From: Tautonia sociabilis
Lineage (GTDB): Bacteria; Planctomycetota; Planctomycetia; Isosphaerales; Isosphaeraceae
Direction: 5' to 3'
DNA: 64,000 bases
Assembly: GCF_003977685.1 (NCBI RefSeq)
Contig: NZ_RYZH01000002.1
Coordinates: 1 to 64,000, forward strand
Shown here piece after piece: positions 34,008 through 43,253 of this stretch. The notes under the pieces are model-generated. The model made no database searches. It saw only the letters and a list, made by a program, of their open reading frames with translations, and was not told the origin of the DNA. Position numbers and translations under genes: made by a program. Each line of letters begins with the position of its first letter. The first letter of the stretch is position 1.

Positions 34008-36944
34008 TTGCAAAATGAACTGAAGGACCGGATCCTCCATAAGCTACGACACTACGTCGGGCGGGAGAAGGCAGATCACAAGGACAAGCTGATGGACCAC
34101 CAGGTCGCGGCGCTGGAACGTTCGCTCGCGTTCCTGTCGCTGCACAAAGGGGAGAGTTACGGCATCGCATACAGCGCCGACGGGAAGGGCAAGGAGGAGA
34201 CGGGGCGGAAGATCGACGACTTCTTCGAGGTCGTCTCTGCGACGGGGACCGGCAAGACGCGCATGATGGGCTGCCTCGCCAAAGCCTGCGACGTGCCGAC
34301 CCTGTTCTTGACGCCGCGTAATGTCATCAATGACCAGACGAAGAAGGAGTTCTGCGAAGAGATCGGCCTCGATCCCGACGATGTCGGCGTATACGACGGC
34401 AAGCAGCCCCGCGCCGCCAAGGCGCGCGCCATAGGGCAGAAGTACCTGATCACCACCTACCAGTCGCTCCCTTCCCTGCTCCGGCAGTATCCCTTCGCCG
34501 ACGCCGGTAGCGAGCACTACCGGCCGCTGGTGCTTCTGGACGAGGTGCATATGGGCAAGGGACCTCAGACAGCGAAGGAGATCAAGGGACTCTTGCGAAA
34601 GAGCATCGTCGCCGGGTTCACCGCCACCGAAGCGGGCGAGCGCCAGGCGCTGTTCGAGGGGCAGGCGCCCATCTTCCAGCTCAAGATCGTCCCGGCAATC
34701 GAAAAAGACCTGCTCTGCGAAGGCGTCCGCACGGGCGTCATCGACGTCAATATAGATGAACAGTGGCTCAAGGACTTCAAGCCACCCGGAGCCGGCGTGG
34801 ACTTTCGCGAAGCGGACGTCGCCAGGTTCGTGAACAGCCCAGCCGTCATCAAGGGCGCGATCGACTTCCACTTCAACGAGGATCCGGAGCACCTGGCCCG
34901 GCTCGACATGGGAGGCCCGCTCCACCGCCTACCCGCGATCTTCTACACCCAAGGAGTGGATGCGGCCCGCAGAGGGGCCGAGCTATTCAACCAGACCGCC
35001 ACGGCACTCGGCAAGTCGGCTCGCGCGGACTATGTCAGCGGGGAAATGTCCAAGACCGTGCGCGATGCCAAACTCGAGGCCTTCCGCACCGGGCAGATCA
35101 GCGCGCTGTGGAACGACTCGGTGCTCGAAATGGGCTTCAACGACAGGAATGCGACCGTCGGCTACATGCTGCGGCCCACTCGGGTGACGCACCGCGTCGA
35201 GCAGCCGCTCGGCCGCTTCGCCCGCAAGCCCACGGACGATTACGCCGAGCGGTTCTATCCGGACATTGATCGCCAGGGGAAGATCGCCCTGGCGATCAAC
35301 GTCCGTGCGCCGAACATGAATCCGCTGCTCTTCGGCGAAGTCCTCGAAGGCAGGGCCGCGGTCTTTTCCCAATCGAGGCCGCAGCCGACGCGGCCGACGC
35401 AGCCGCCAGGCATGAAGCCTTGGCCGAGCGATATCGAAGTCCATATCGATTACGATGACGTAAGCGAGGTGGTGACGAAGGCGAAAAAGGCCCGCGATCA
35501 GTCGTATGGCGAGAAGTCCGAGGACTGGATCAATTATACCGAAACCTGCAGGGAGTTAAGGACCGCCAGCGACAAGCTGAGGGCGCTCTGGGACCAGATC
35601 GCGGCCGCGGCAGAGGCCGGCTCCGCCGAACAGCAGGTGTCCATCGACGGCCTCGCCGTCACCTGCGCCTACAAGGCAACCTGGGACGGAAAGGTCGTCT
35701 TCTGCATCAATCGGTCGGCACTGCCGGGCCTCGCCGCCCGCATCGGCCTGGGTGATCCGGAGAAGTCGGGCGACGAATGGATGGCACGCATCGAATTCCT
35801 CCGCGCCGTGGGGACCACCGACAAGAACGCCAAGGCCGAAGAGTTGTGGTCGCAGATTTCTGATCGCTATGCCGCCGCGCCCGAGGAGCCTGTGGTCATC
35901 GAGGGGCATGAGGTGAAGTGCGGCACCGCGCGGCGGGGTAACCACCACGTGTTTTGCCTCCATGCGGACCAGGTCCACTGGTTCCGCGAACACCTCGGCA
36001 TCGCGGAGAAGAAGGGCGACGAATGGGCGAGCCGCAAGGAAGCGGCCGCAGAAATCGGGTGGTCCGTCAACACGCCGAGATTTGAAAAGTGCTGGAAGAT
36101 GCTCGAGGCGGAGTATGCGACTACCCGGAAATCGCCAATCACTGTGAAAGACTACACGGGCGAGTTCGCCATCGAATGCGGCTATAAGTCGGCTGGCCCG
36201 AAAATCCCCTTCTGCATCAAGCGGACTTCGCTGCCCCGCTTCTCCGCCCTGCTTGCCCCGGAAAAGGGGTCGGAATGGCTGGATGTGCTGCGGGCGGCGA
36301 CGACTTCCGGCTACCGGCAGAACGACCCCGCGTTTCGCAGCGTGTGGTCCGAACTGAATCACCTGCTGGACGGGAATCAGCCGACCGTCGTGGAAGGGAT
36401 TGAGATCAAATGCACCTACGCGAGAAATGGCAGGAGCATGATGTTCGCGGTGAACGCGGCGAGCATTGAACGCTTCCGGGAGGCGGTGAGGGTTCGCAAG
36501 GAGAAAAGGGTTGCCGTTGCCCCCGGGGAGCATGCCTTTTCCGACGCTTACGCGGCGAGCCAGATGAACCTGCCCGCCAAGGACGCGGAATGGATGGGTC
36601 TTGGCGATATTCGCCAAGCGTCCAGTCCGCACAGGCGCGAGATCAGGAAGGCCGTCGATCCCATCCAGCATGCCTACAACCCCGCGCTGCCCGGCATCCA
36701 ACGCATGGATTGCTGGGGCCACAGCGTGCGGGTGCGGAAAATGCTGGCAGGCACCAGGCCCGTAATCTGCGTCAATCGGGAGGATTGGGCGAAGGTCGAG
36801 CAGGCGATAGCAGAGGCAATGTCCTCTCCCGCACACGCGGAAGACCGCCTGAGGACGCGACCGATCACCAGCAAGGACCTGGCACCCGGGAGCGACGATC
36901 TGAAGCGTACAGGCCATTCGCGCAGCCCCGGCTCCGGGAACTGA
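34008..36944 (+). CDS. Superfamily 2 helicase with tandem C-terminal modules
   Basis: 978 residues from TTG 34008 (an ATG at codon 29 is the alternative). The helicase core has Walker A SATGTGKT at 77-84, DEVH at 178-181, TAT at 205-207 and a motif VI-like QPLGRFAR at 399-406. After a Pro-rich linker the protein has about four repeats of roughly 82 residues (about 543-628, 629-710, 711-790, 791-880) plus half units at both ends. Each repeat runs from a strand pair (VxIxGxxVxCxY...VFCI) to a GDEW...W helical part. I know of no named family with this layout. It is flanked upstream by an AT-rich patch (33850-34007), and its codon use is a little less GC-rich than its neighbours. A defence or DNA-transaction role is inference. 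Confidence 0.78.
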   Translation: MQNELKDRILHKLRHYVGREKADHKDKLMDHQVAALERSLAFLSLHKGESYGIAYSADGKGKEETGRKIDDFFEVVSATGTGKTRMMGCLAKACDVPTLFLTPRNVINDQTKKEFCEEIGLDPDDVGVYDGKQPRAAKARAIGQKYLITTYQSLPSLLRQYPFADAGSEHYRPLVLLDEVHMGKGPQTAKEIKGLLRKSIVAGFTATEAGERQALFEGQAPIFQLKIVPAIEKDLLCEGVRTGVIDVNIDEQWLKDFKPPGAGVDFREADVARFVNSPAVIKGAIDFHFNEDPEHLARLDMGGPLHRLPAIFYTQGVDAARRGAELFNQTATALGKSARADYVSGEMSKTVRDAKLEAFRTGQISALWNDSVLEMGFNDRNATVGYMLRPTRVTHRVEQPLGRFARKPTDDYAERFYPDIDRQGKIALAINVRAPNMNPLLFGEVLEGRAAVFSQSRPQPTRPTQPPGMKPWPSDIEVHIDYDDVSEVVTKAKKARDQSYGEKSEDWINYTETCRELRTASDKLRALWDQIAAAAEAGSAEQQVSIDGLAVTCAYKATWDGKVVFCINRSALPGLAARIGLGDPEKSGDEWMARIEFLRAVGTTDKNAKAEELWSQISDRYAAAPEEPVVIEGHEVKCGTARRGNHHVFCLHADQVHWFREHLGIAEKKGDEWASRKEAAAEIGWSVNTPRFEKCWKMLEAEYATTRKSPITVKDYTGEFAIECGYKSAGPKIPFCIKRTSLPRFSALLAPEKGSEWLDVLRAATTSGYRQNDPAFRSVWSELNHLLDGNQPTVVEGIEIKCTYARNGRSMMFAVNAASIERFREAVRVRKEKRVAVAPGEHAFSDAYAASQMNLPAKDAEWMGLGDIRQASSPHRREIRKAVDPIQHAYNPALPGIQRMDCWGHSVRVRKMLAGTRPVICVNREDWAKVEQAIAEAMSSPAHAEDRLRTRPITSKDLAPGSDDLKRTGHSRSPGSGN

Positions 36945-37133
36945 TTCAAGAGAATAGCTCCTCAGCCTAGGCCCTACCGGCCTGTCCGGAAGGACGTCGC
37001 CCTCTTCGTCAAGGGCGCTCCTCCCGCAGCTTCCGTGTCGCTGCGCTCCGTGTGCAGCCGCTCCGCTCGTCCCTGTGACGAATTCACCCATTCTATATCA
37101 ATCCGGCACCTGGTGCCGCCGTTGGCCGGTTGA

Positions 37134-37152
37134 ATGTCGCGCGTGCCGACAT
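37134..37152 (+). promoter_or_regulatory. Hairpin leader upstream of a small plasmid gene cluster
   Basis: ATGTCG and CGACAT form a stem about 40 bases before the next start. A second perfect inverted repeat, CGGCACC T GGTGCCG, lies at about 37104-37118. These give this cluster a structured leader resembling those upstream of the clusters at 49990, 53165 and 54673. Confidence 0.35.
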
Positions 37153-37190
37153 GACCGACCAACAGGCCCTTCGCATCAGGAGACCGGACC

Positions 37191-37400
37191 ATGCAGATCG
37201 TCCACCGCACCTCGCACACCGAGAAGCTCGCCTTCACCGTCCGCCCCGACGCCGCGACCCGCAAGGCCCTCGTCGCCGCAGGCTGGCGCTACAACGGCCT
37301 CCACTGGTGGAGGAACGTCAACCACACCGCCATCCGGAAGGCCAAGGACTTGCCCGCGCTGCTGGCCCCCGTCGGCCAGGCCGAGGCGGCCACCGCCTGA
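37191..37400 (+). CDS. Small conserved plasmid-type protein
   Basis: 69 residues, MQIVHRTSHTEKLAFTVRPDAATRKALVAAGWRYNGLHWWRNVNHTAIRKAKDL. Preceded by CAGGAGACC. A short basic protein of the sort found beside DUF932 genes on plasmids. Function unknown. It is the first gene of a rightward cluster. Confidence 0.65.
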   Translation: MQIVHRTSHTEKLAFTVRPDAATRKALVAAGWRYNGLHWWRNVNHTAIRKAKDLPALLAPVGQAEAATA

Positions 37401-37464
37401 ACGCACCCCGGGCACGGATGCCCGCTCCTCTTTTCCGCATCCACGAACACCCGGAGATCCACTC

Positions 37465-38277
37465 ATGACGACCGCGACCGTCCCCGCCGTCCTGTCCCGC
37501 GACGACCTCCGCCGCCTGGCCCCCAGCGTGTTCGCCTCCCGGCCGTGGCACGGCATGTCGGGCCGTTACCGCATGGTCCCGACCATCGAGGTCGTGGACA
37601 TCCTCCGCGATCGGGGGTTCTTCCCGGTCAAGGCCCAGCAGTCCCGCACCCGCATCCCCGAGAAGGGCGACTTCACCCGCCACCTGATCCGGTTCCGGCA
37701 CGCCGACCACCTCGAGGCCCTGGCCATCGGCCAGGAGACGCCCGAACTGGTCCTGACCAACTCCCACGACGGCACCTCCGCCTACCGCTTCATGGCCGGC
37801 ATCTTCCGGCTGGTCTGCGGCAACGGCCTGACCGTGCAGTCCGCCGACTTCGGCAGCATCAGCGTCCGGCACTCCGGCGGCGGCGACTTCCACGAGCGGA
37901 TCGTCGACGCGACCTATCGGGTCGCCGAGGAGACGCCCCGGGCCCTGGAGAAGATCGCGGTTTGGAAGCAGATCGGCCTGACCCCGCCGCAGCAGCGGGC
38001 ATTCGCCGCCGCCGCCTCGGAGCTGAAGCCGAATCCCAGCATCACGCCGTCCCACCTGCTCATCCCTCGGCGCATGGAGGACGACCGGCCGGACCTCTGG
38101 CACACGCTGAACCGCGTGCAGGAGAACGTGATCAAGGGCGACTTGCGCGCCATCAACGCGGGCGGGCGGCGTATCCGCACGCGGCCGATCCGCTCCGTGG
38201 ACGCTGACCTCCGCATCAATCGGGCGCTCTGGCGTCTGGCCGAGGAGATGGCGAAGTTGGCGGGGGCGGCGCCATGA
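37465..38277 (+). CDS. DUF932-type phage/plasmid protein
   Basis: 270 residues. Typical DUF932 blocks: RYRMVPTIEVVDILRDRGFFPVKAQQSRTR, HLIRFRHAD, ELVLTNSHDGTSAYRFMAGIFRLVCGNGLTVQSADFGSISVRHSGG, then WHTLNRVQENVIKGDLRA and a C-terminal helix. Such proteins are frequent on plasmids and phages; their biochemical role is unknown. It overlaps the next gene by four bases. Confidence 0.85.
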   Translation: MTTATVPAVLSRDDLRRLAPSVFASRPWHGMSGRYRMVPTIEVVDILRDRGFFPVKAQQSRTRIPEKGDFTRHLIRFRHADHLEALAIGQETPELVLTNSHDGTSAYRFMAGIFRLVCGNGLTVQSADFGSISVRHSGGGDFHERIVDATYRVAEETPRALEKIAVWKQIGLTPPQQRAFAAAASELKPNPSITPSHLLIPRRMEDDRPDLWHTLNRVQENVIKGDLRAINAGGRRIRTRPIRSVDADLRINRALWRLAEEMAKLAGAAP

Positions 38278-38607
38278 ACCGCCGGCAGGCAGGCCGGAAG
38301 GGCGGGCAACGGACGGTCGCCCTCTACGGCAGGGACCCCATCCGGGCCATCGGGAAACGCGGCTATCCGGCTCACCCTCGCCCGCCACCGGCAGGGCGGC
38401 GCCCTCGCCTACCGCCGCTGGCTGATTGCGCGCGGTTGGAACGCACTGAGCGATGAACTCGCCGGGCGAGAGATGGACCGACGCATCGACGCCGGAGAAC
38501 GGATCGTCTGCGTCGAACCACCTCACCTCGAAGAAGACCGGGAGATCCCGTGGTGGCGACGGGGCGTCCGCGGCCCCGGCCTTTCCGCTCGCTTCGCTCG
38601 CCGGTGA
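38274..38607 (+). pseudogene. Small plasmid gene interrupted by a one-base frameshift
   Basis: ATG 38274 overlaps the DUF932 stop. The frame reads MNRRQAGRKGGQRTVALYGRDPIRAIGKRGYP and then becomes Pro/Arg-rich noise ending at 38456. Shifting by one base near 38370 restores sensible coding: LTLARHRQGGALAYRRWLIARGWNALSDELAGREMDRRIDAGERIVCVEPP, ending at TGA 38605. The combined product would be about 110 residues. Removing one G from the run at 38369-38370 joins the frames. It is either a real mutation or a sequencing error. Confidence 0.65.
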
Positions 38608-38625
38608 GAGGGCAGGAACGAGGCG

Positions 38626-39054
38626 TCATCTCGCCTCTATGAAATCGAACCGTTCGATGACGAGCGTGTCCTCCGCCGCCGCCAGGAGATCAGCCTCGCC
38701 CAGTTCCCGGACCCAGGGGACGCGGTGGTTGAGGATCCCCCGCAGGAGCTGGATGCCCGGCGTCAGCTCGTCGCCCAGATTCCGGCCCTCGATGCGGGCG
38801 ATCTCGCCGTCGAAATGCAGCGTGATGCCCTCCGAGGGGTCGAACTCAACCTTGCGAAGCAGCGCGTAGTCGTACGCGAGGCTCCGCCCGTCCTTGCGGC
38901 GGAATTCGAGCATGGGGGAGCGCTCGCGCATCCCCCGGAGCCATCCATAGCAGCCGAGATCGTCGGTCAATCCCTCCTCCTCGTCCGGCTGCTCGCCGCG
39001 CTGCACGAACGCCGCCCTCGGGTTCGTGTATCGCTTCAGGACGCTATCGCTCAT
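38626..39054 (-). CDS. Hypothetical protein upstream-overlapped by the relaxase
   Basis: 142 residues, MSDSVLKRYTNPRAAFVQRGEQPDEEEGLTDDLGCYGWLRGMRERSPMLEFRRKDGRSLAYDYALLRKVEFDPSEGITLHFDG. A soluble alpha/beta protein of unknown family. It begins inside the last 11 bases of the relaxase gene and so is translated from the same message. Association with the relaxase suggests a transfer-related role, but this is only context. Confidence 0.65.
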   Translation of the reverse strand: MSDSVLKRYTNPRAAFVQRGEQPDEEEGLTDDLGCYGWLRGMRERSPMLEFRRKDGRSLAYDYALLRKVEFDPSEGITLHFDGEIARIEGRNLGDELTPGIQLLRGILNHRVPWVRELGEADLLAAAEDTLVIERFDFIEAR

Positions 39055-41698
39055 GCTGCCTCTCCTGCGCCGGGGCGCGGGCCGGGGCCGGGATCCGAAC
39101 CAGCCTCCGCCGCTCCGCCTCCTTGAGACGCTGACGGATCTTGGGAACCGGTGGGCGCGGGCCGGCTGCCGCGACGTCCCTCGCCGACATCTGCTGCTCC
39201 GAGCGGGCCAGCTGCGCCCGCAGCGCCTGCTTGTCGTTCGTGTAGACCGTGGCCGATTTCCGCCCCCGCGAGCAGCTCACGTAGAATTGCTCGCGGGAGG
39301 TCGCCGCGAAGGAGTCGGCCGACTGGCCGACGAAGACGCGATCGACCGTCTTGCCCTGCGCCGCATGCGAGGTCACGACATAGCCGTAATCCAGATGGCC
39401 GAAGTCCCGTGCGATCGTCCATCCGTTATCCAGTTCGATGTCCCCGTCCCTGCCGAAGGACCTGACGCGGTGCAGGTCGCCGTTGTGCAGCGCGTGCTTC
39501 CGGTCCGCCGTGGTTCCGTTCCTCGTGATGCGGACGACGTCGCCCGGCGCAATCGCGAGCTTTCCACGGTGGAAGACCTCGAACCGGCCCGACTGCCCCA
39601 AGGGCAACGCCGCGGCGCCCGTCGCCTCGATGCGCTCGCCTTTGCGGTAGCCCCTCGCATTCTGGTGGAACAGGAGCACGTCGCCGGGCTGGTATTGGGC
39701 CGGGTCAGCCTTCTCGGCCTCCGTGAGTTGCCGGCTGATGAGCACGGGGATCTCGCGCCCCTCCCCGTCCAGCTTGCCCTCCTCGCGGAGGACCCGCCGG
39801 ATCTCGCGGGTGATGCGGTCCTTCTCCAGATGCGTGGGCGATACGACCAGGGCGGTCTCGCCCGCGCCTACGGCCTCGACGTAGTCCGCCGCCAGCTGCC
39901 GGTGGCGGTCCCGCTCCCCGATCTCCCGGACCCAGCCCAGCCCGTCGAGCCGGTCGAACCCCTCCTCCGCCCGGCCCTCGCTCAGGGCCTTGATTGCCTC
40001 CTTGTAGAGGCCCTTCTGCCGCTGGATCTCCCGCACTTCCGCCGGGATGACGCCGGCCTCCTCCTCGAGCAGGCGAAGCGGCGAGCCCCGCTCGACCGAT
40101 TTGTGCTGCCGGCGGTCGCCCGAGAGCACGATGCGGGCGTCGGCACGCTCCGCCAGGTCGAAGACCCGGGCCATCGTCTTCGAGCCGAGCAATCCCGCCT
40201 CGTCGATCCAGATGACCTGCCCGCGCGTCCGCTCCTGCAGCGTCTCGTCGAGCAGCAGCCGCGTCACCGTGTCGGCCGCCCCGAATCCCTCCTGGCGGAG
40301 CACGCCGCGGCTGGCTCCGGCCGTCGGGGCAAAGACGAAGACCTCCCTCCCCCCTTCCCGGATGCCCTCGGCCGCCTCCTGCATGAGCGACGTCTTCCCC
40401 GCCCCAGCCGCCCCGCGGATCACGATGACCCGGTCGCGGGAGGAGAGCACATGGCGCACCGCCCGAAGCTGGTCGCGGTCCAGCCATGTTCGGGTGGGCA
40501 GCCTGTCCGGATCGCCCAGGGCCTTGCGCGTCCCCCTCCCCTTGCGGGCGAACTCGACCATGCGGCCTTCCTCGGCGAGCACGTGCGGCGTCGTGGCCAT
40601 CCGGCGGCCCTGGACGGTCCCGATCACGAGTTCTGAGGGCGAAGGCGATCGGGTGACCTGCTCGACCGACGCTCGCCCCACGGAATGCTTCAGGGCCTCG
40701 GTGAAGAGCTGCCTCTCGGGCACGGCGGAGCGGCGCTCGAAGCAATGGCCGATCGCGAACCGCATCGCCTCCTCCGCGGCCCGGTCGTCGCGGATCCGGG
40801 GAGAGGCAATCGCCCGCTGCCGGATGCGGGCAACGGCGTGGAGATCATCCGGGGCTAGCCGCGACCGCCACTCGGCCCGCAGCTGATCCCCCGTCAGGTG
40901 CGTTGCCTTCCGCTCGCGGGTCTTGGCCCCGAGGCGGTCCTTCTGCGCATCGTCGGTGATCCCCTCCTCGCGTGCGGCCTTCTCGATCACGTCGCGCCGG
41001 CGCGAGAACAGGCCGATCACCCGGTCCGAAACACCCTCCACCTCCCAACCCTTGGCGGTGCGACGGATGCCGTAGCCTTCTCCCGCCAGGAGATCGGCCA
41101 GGTGCGAGTGGAACACCGCCTGGAAGTACGGGGCGTCCCGCTTGATGCCCCGGAACTGCCCGGCCTTCCACGCGCGCTCCTGCTCGTCCCAGGTGGCGTT
41201 GAACGCGAAACAATGCGCGTGCAGGTGTGGGTCCGGCACACCGTCCACCGGCCGTGAGGTGAGATGGACGAACTCGCCCCAGACCAGGTTGCCCGTCGTG
41301 CGATCGGAGCACTTCCCGCCCTTGCGGACGCGGGACTGGGCTTCCGCCTCGAGCTCGTTCATGGTCCGGCGCACGGCCGTGCGGAAGGCATCGGTAATAC
41401 GCTCGTCATCGGTCAGCGCGTGCAGGACGGAGACGCTCTTGGGCACGTGGAAATTGATGTCGTAGCCGACGGTGCGATGGTCCTTGTTGCGGAGCGTCAG
41501 CGGGGCGCCGGTCCGGGGGTGGCGGTTGTCGCAGAGCGACTCCCAGGCCTGCCGATCGACCTCGCCGGAAAGCCCGAGCATCCCCGCGCCACGGCCGCCC
41601 CATCGCCCGGCAAGCTCCTGCCCCTCGACGTAGTAATCGGCCGTGCTGTAGTAGCTCTTCGCCCCGGCAGCCGACGCGTTCTGGATGATTCGCAGCAT
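39044..41698 (-). CDS. MobF-family relaxase/helicase (TrwC/TraI type)
   Basis: 884 residues from ATG 41698. It would nick the transfer origin, stay bound to the strand and unwind it. The N-terminal TrwC domain has paired catalytic tyrosines in SYYSTADYYVEG (residues 15-26), YDINFHVPKSVSVL and the metal-binding triad DPHLHAHCFAFN. The C-terminal RecD/TraI-like helicase has Walker A RGAAGAGKTS, Walker B IWIDEAG, GDRRQHKSV and a final SHAAQGKTVDRVFV block. The longer frame to 41827 adds unlikely residues. It is divergent from the region holding the candidate transfer origin. Confidence 0.95.
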   Translation of the reverse strand: MLRIIQNASAAGAKSYYSTADYYVEGQELAGRWGGRGAGMLGLSGEVDRQAWESLCDNRHPRTGAPLTLRNKDHRTVGYDINFHVPKSVSVLHALTDDERITDAFRTAVRRTMNELEAEAQSRVRKGGKCSDRTTGNLVWGEFVHLTSRPVDGVPDPHLHAHCFAFNATWDEQERAWKAGQFRGIKRDAPYFQAVFHSHLADLLAGEGYGIRRTAKGWEVEGVSDRVIGLFSRRRDVIEKAAREEGITDDAQKDRLGAKTRERKATHLTGDQLRAEWRSRLAPDDLHAVARIRQRAIASPRIRDDRAAEEAMRFAIGHCFERRSAVPERQLFTEALKHSVGRASVEQVTRSPSPSELVIGTVQGRRMATTPHVLAEEGRMVEFARKGRGTRKALGDPDRLPTRTWLDRDQLRAVRHVLSSRDRVIVIRGAAGAGKTSLMQEAAEGIREGGREVFVFAPTAGASRGVLRQEGFGAADTVTRLLLDETLQERTRGQVIWIDEAGLLGSKTMARVFDLAERADARIVLSGDRRQHKSVERGSPLRLLEEEAGVIPAEVREIQRQKGLYKEAIKALSEGRAEEGFDRLDGLGWVREIGERDRHRQLAADYVEAVGAGETALVVSPTHLEKDRITREIRRVLREEGKLDGEGREIPVLISRQLTEAEKADPAQYQPGDVLLFHQNARGYRKGERIEATGAAALPLGQSGRFEVFHRGKLAIAPGDVVRITRNGTTADRKHALHNGDLHRVRSFGRDGDIELDNGWTIARDFGHLDYGYVVTSHAAQGKTVDRVFVGQSADSFAATSREQFYVSCSRGRKSATVYTNDKQALRAQLARSEQQMSARDVAAAGPRPPVPKIRQRLKEAERRRLVRIPAPARAPAQERQHER

Positions 41699-41895
41699 AT
41701 CCGAAGCAAGTGCTCTTCGTTTCGACCCGGAAAGTGCTACGCGTGCCCGCTTCGACCGCAGCGCAAGGGGGCGCGGCGTCGCTCGCCAGAGGCCCATCCC
41801 GCCGTCCGAGCATGGCCCTCGCGGCACACGCTATGTACATTATTAGCATGCGTCAAGTTTTATCGTTATATTTCACCGGTTTAGCCTGTGGAATA

Positions 41896-41912
41896 TGTCC
41901 CGCACCGGGACA
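41896..41912. repeat. Inverted repeat in the relaxase-MFS gap, candidate transfer-origin region
   Basis: TGTCCCG CAC CGGGACA is a perfect 7-base stem within the 241-base gap 41699-41939 upstream of the relaxase. The gap also has a locally AT-rich part (about 41830-41885). Transfer origins of MobF systems usually lie next to the relaxase gene. No nic consensus was recognised, and the hairpin could instead end transcription of the MFS gene. Confidence 0.35.
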
Positions 41913-41939
41913 CGGACGCCACATAGTTCGAGACCCGGC

Positions 41940-43223
41940 TCAGCGATGCAGGTGGGCGACGCGATCCCCCCTGCCGAGTGTCAGGGCGAGCGCGGTGATG
42001 AGCAGGCATACGGCGCCGGCCGCGGTGAACGTGGCCGGCGCCCCCCACAGGGCGGCCGAATGGCCGACCGCCGGATAGGTGGCGAGCCAGAAGGCGTGGG
42101 TCAGGGCGAAATGGGCGGCATAGGCCCGTCCCCTCTCCGCTTCGGCGGTATGTTCGGCCAGCAGCGTGGACGAAGAGATTGCGATCAGCGCCTGCCCGGC
42201 GCCGTTGAGGAACCACAGGACAGCGAAGGGGGCGAGCGGCGGCATGAGGAAGCCCGGCAGGAGGATCAGGCCGAGGACACCCCCGCCGGCGAGCATCGCG
42301 AGCGAGGCCCAGCGATGCCTCCGGCCGTGCAGCACCGCCGGATCTCCGGCGCCACGCTCATAACGACCCGTCGCCCTCCCCAGGGCCAGGGCCGCGACCG
42401 ACGATCCCAGCCCCAGCCCGGCCATGGCCAGCGAAAACGTCGCGTCCCCCCGCCCGAGCACATCCCGAACGTAGGACACGGTCGCGACGATGGCGACCGC
42501 CCCCGCCGTCGCCTCGGCGAGGCTGAGGGTCAATGCCTGTCGCAGGGACGCCTCCCGCAGGAGCACCCGCATCCCGTGCGTGATCTCGCCCAGGAACGTC
42601 GGCCACGAGAGCGGCTTGACGTCCTTCCCGGCCTGCGGGACGTTCGCGGCAAGGACCACACCCGCCGAGGCCAGGTAAGTCAGCGCGTCGAACCAGAAGA
42701 CCCATTCCACCCCGAGGAGCACGACGAGCAGCCCAGCAAGGGCGGGCGCTGCGACGGCCTCGACGTCGACGGCCACCCGCGACAGCGACAGCGCCTTCAC
42801 GTATTGCTCTCCGCCCACGACCTCGGGGATGCTCGCCTCGAATGTCGGCGTGAAGAACGCCGTGGCGGCGTTGATGGCGAAGATCAGCAGGTAGACCTGC
42901 CACACCGCCGTGATGAACGGGAACAGGGCGAGGAGCCCGCAGCGGATCAGGTCGGAGGCGATCAGGATCTTCTTCCGGCTCACGCGGTCGGCGATGACCC
43001 CCGCGGGCTGGGAGAAGAGGAGGAAGGCGAGGATGCGCAGCATCAGCGCGTTGCCGATGACGGCCGTGGCGGACGAACCGCCGGTCAACTGATAGCTGAA
43101 CAGCGCGAGGCCCACGGTGGTCACGCCGCTGCCGAGCAGCGAGATGATCTGGGCCGCGAAGAGCAGGCCGAAGTCGCGGTTTCGCCGCAGCGGCGGTGTT
43201 GCGAGCTGATGGCTCCCTTCCAT
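41940..43223 (-). CDS. Major facilitator superfamily efflux transporter
   Basis: 427 residues, twelve predicted membrane helices. MFS motif A-like loop is FSQPAGVIADRVSRKKILIASDLIR between helices 2 and 3. Starts MEGSHQLATPPLRRNRDFGLLFAAQIISLLGSGVTTVGLALFSYQL, as in DHA3-type/NreB-like exporters. Ends in GRGDRVAHLHR. Its position beside a heavy-metal RND pump suggests metal or drug export, but the substrate is not determined. Confidence 0.88.
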   Translation of the reverse strand: MEGSHQLATPPLRRNRDFGLLFAAQIISLLGSGVTTVGLALFSYQLTGGSSATAVIGNALMLRILAFLLFSQPAGVIADRVSRKKILIASDLIRCGLLALFPFITAVWQVYLLIFAINAATAFFTPTFEASIPEVVGGEQYVKALSLSRVAVDVEAVAAPALAGLLVVLLGVEWVFWFDALTYLASAGVVLAANVPQAGKDVKPLSWPTFLGEITHGMRVLLREASLRQALTLSLAEATAGAVAIVATVSYVRDVLGRGDATFSLAMAGLGLGSSVAALALGRATGRYERGAGDPAVLHGRRHRWASLAMLAGGGVLGLILLPGFLMPPLAPFAVLWFLNGAGQALIAISSSTLLAEHTAEAERGRAYAAHFALTHAFWLATYPAVGHSAALWGAPATFTAAGAVCLLITALALTLGRGDRVAHLHR

Positions 43224-43253
43224 GAAGTTTCATCTCACAATTCTTGTGTTGTG

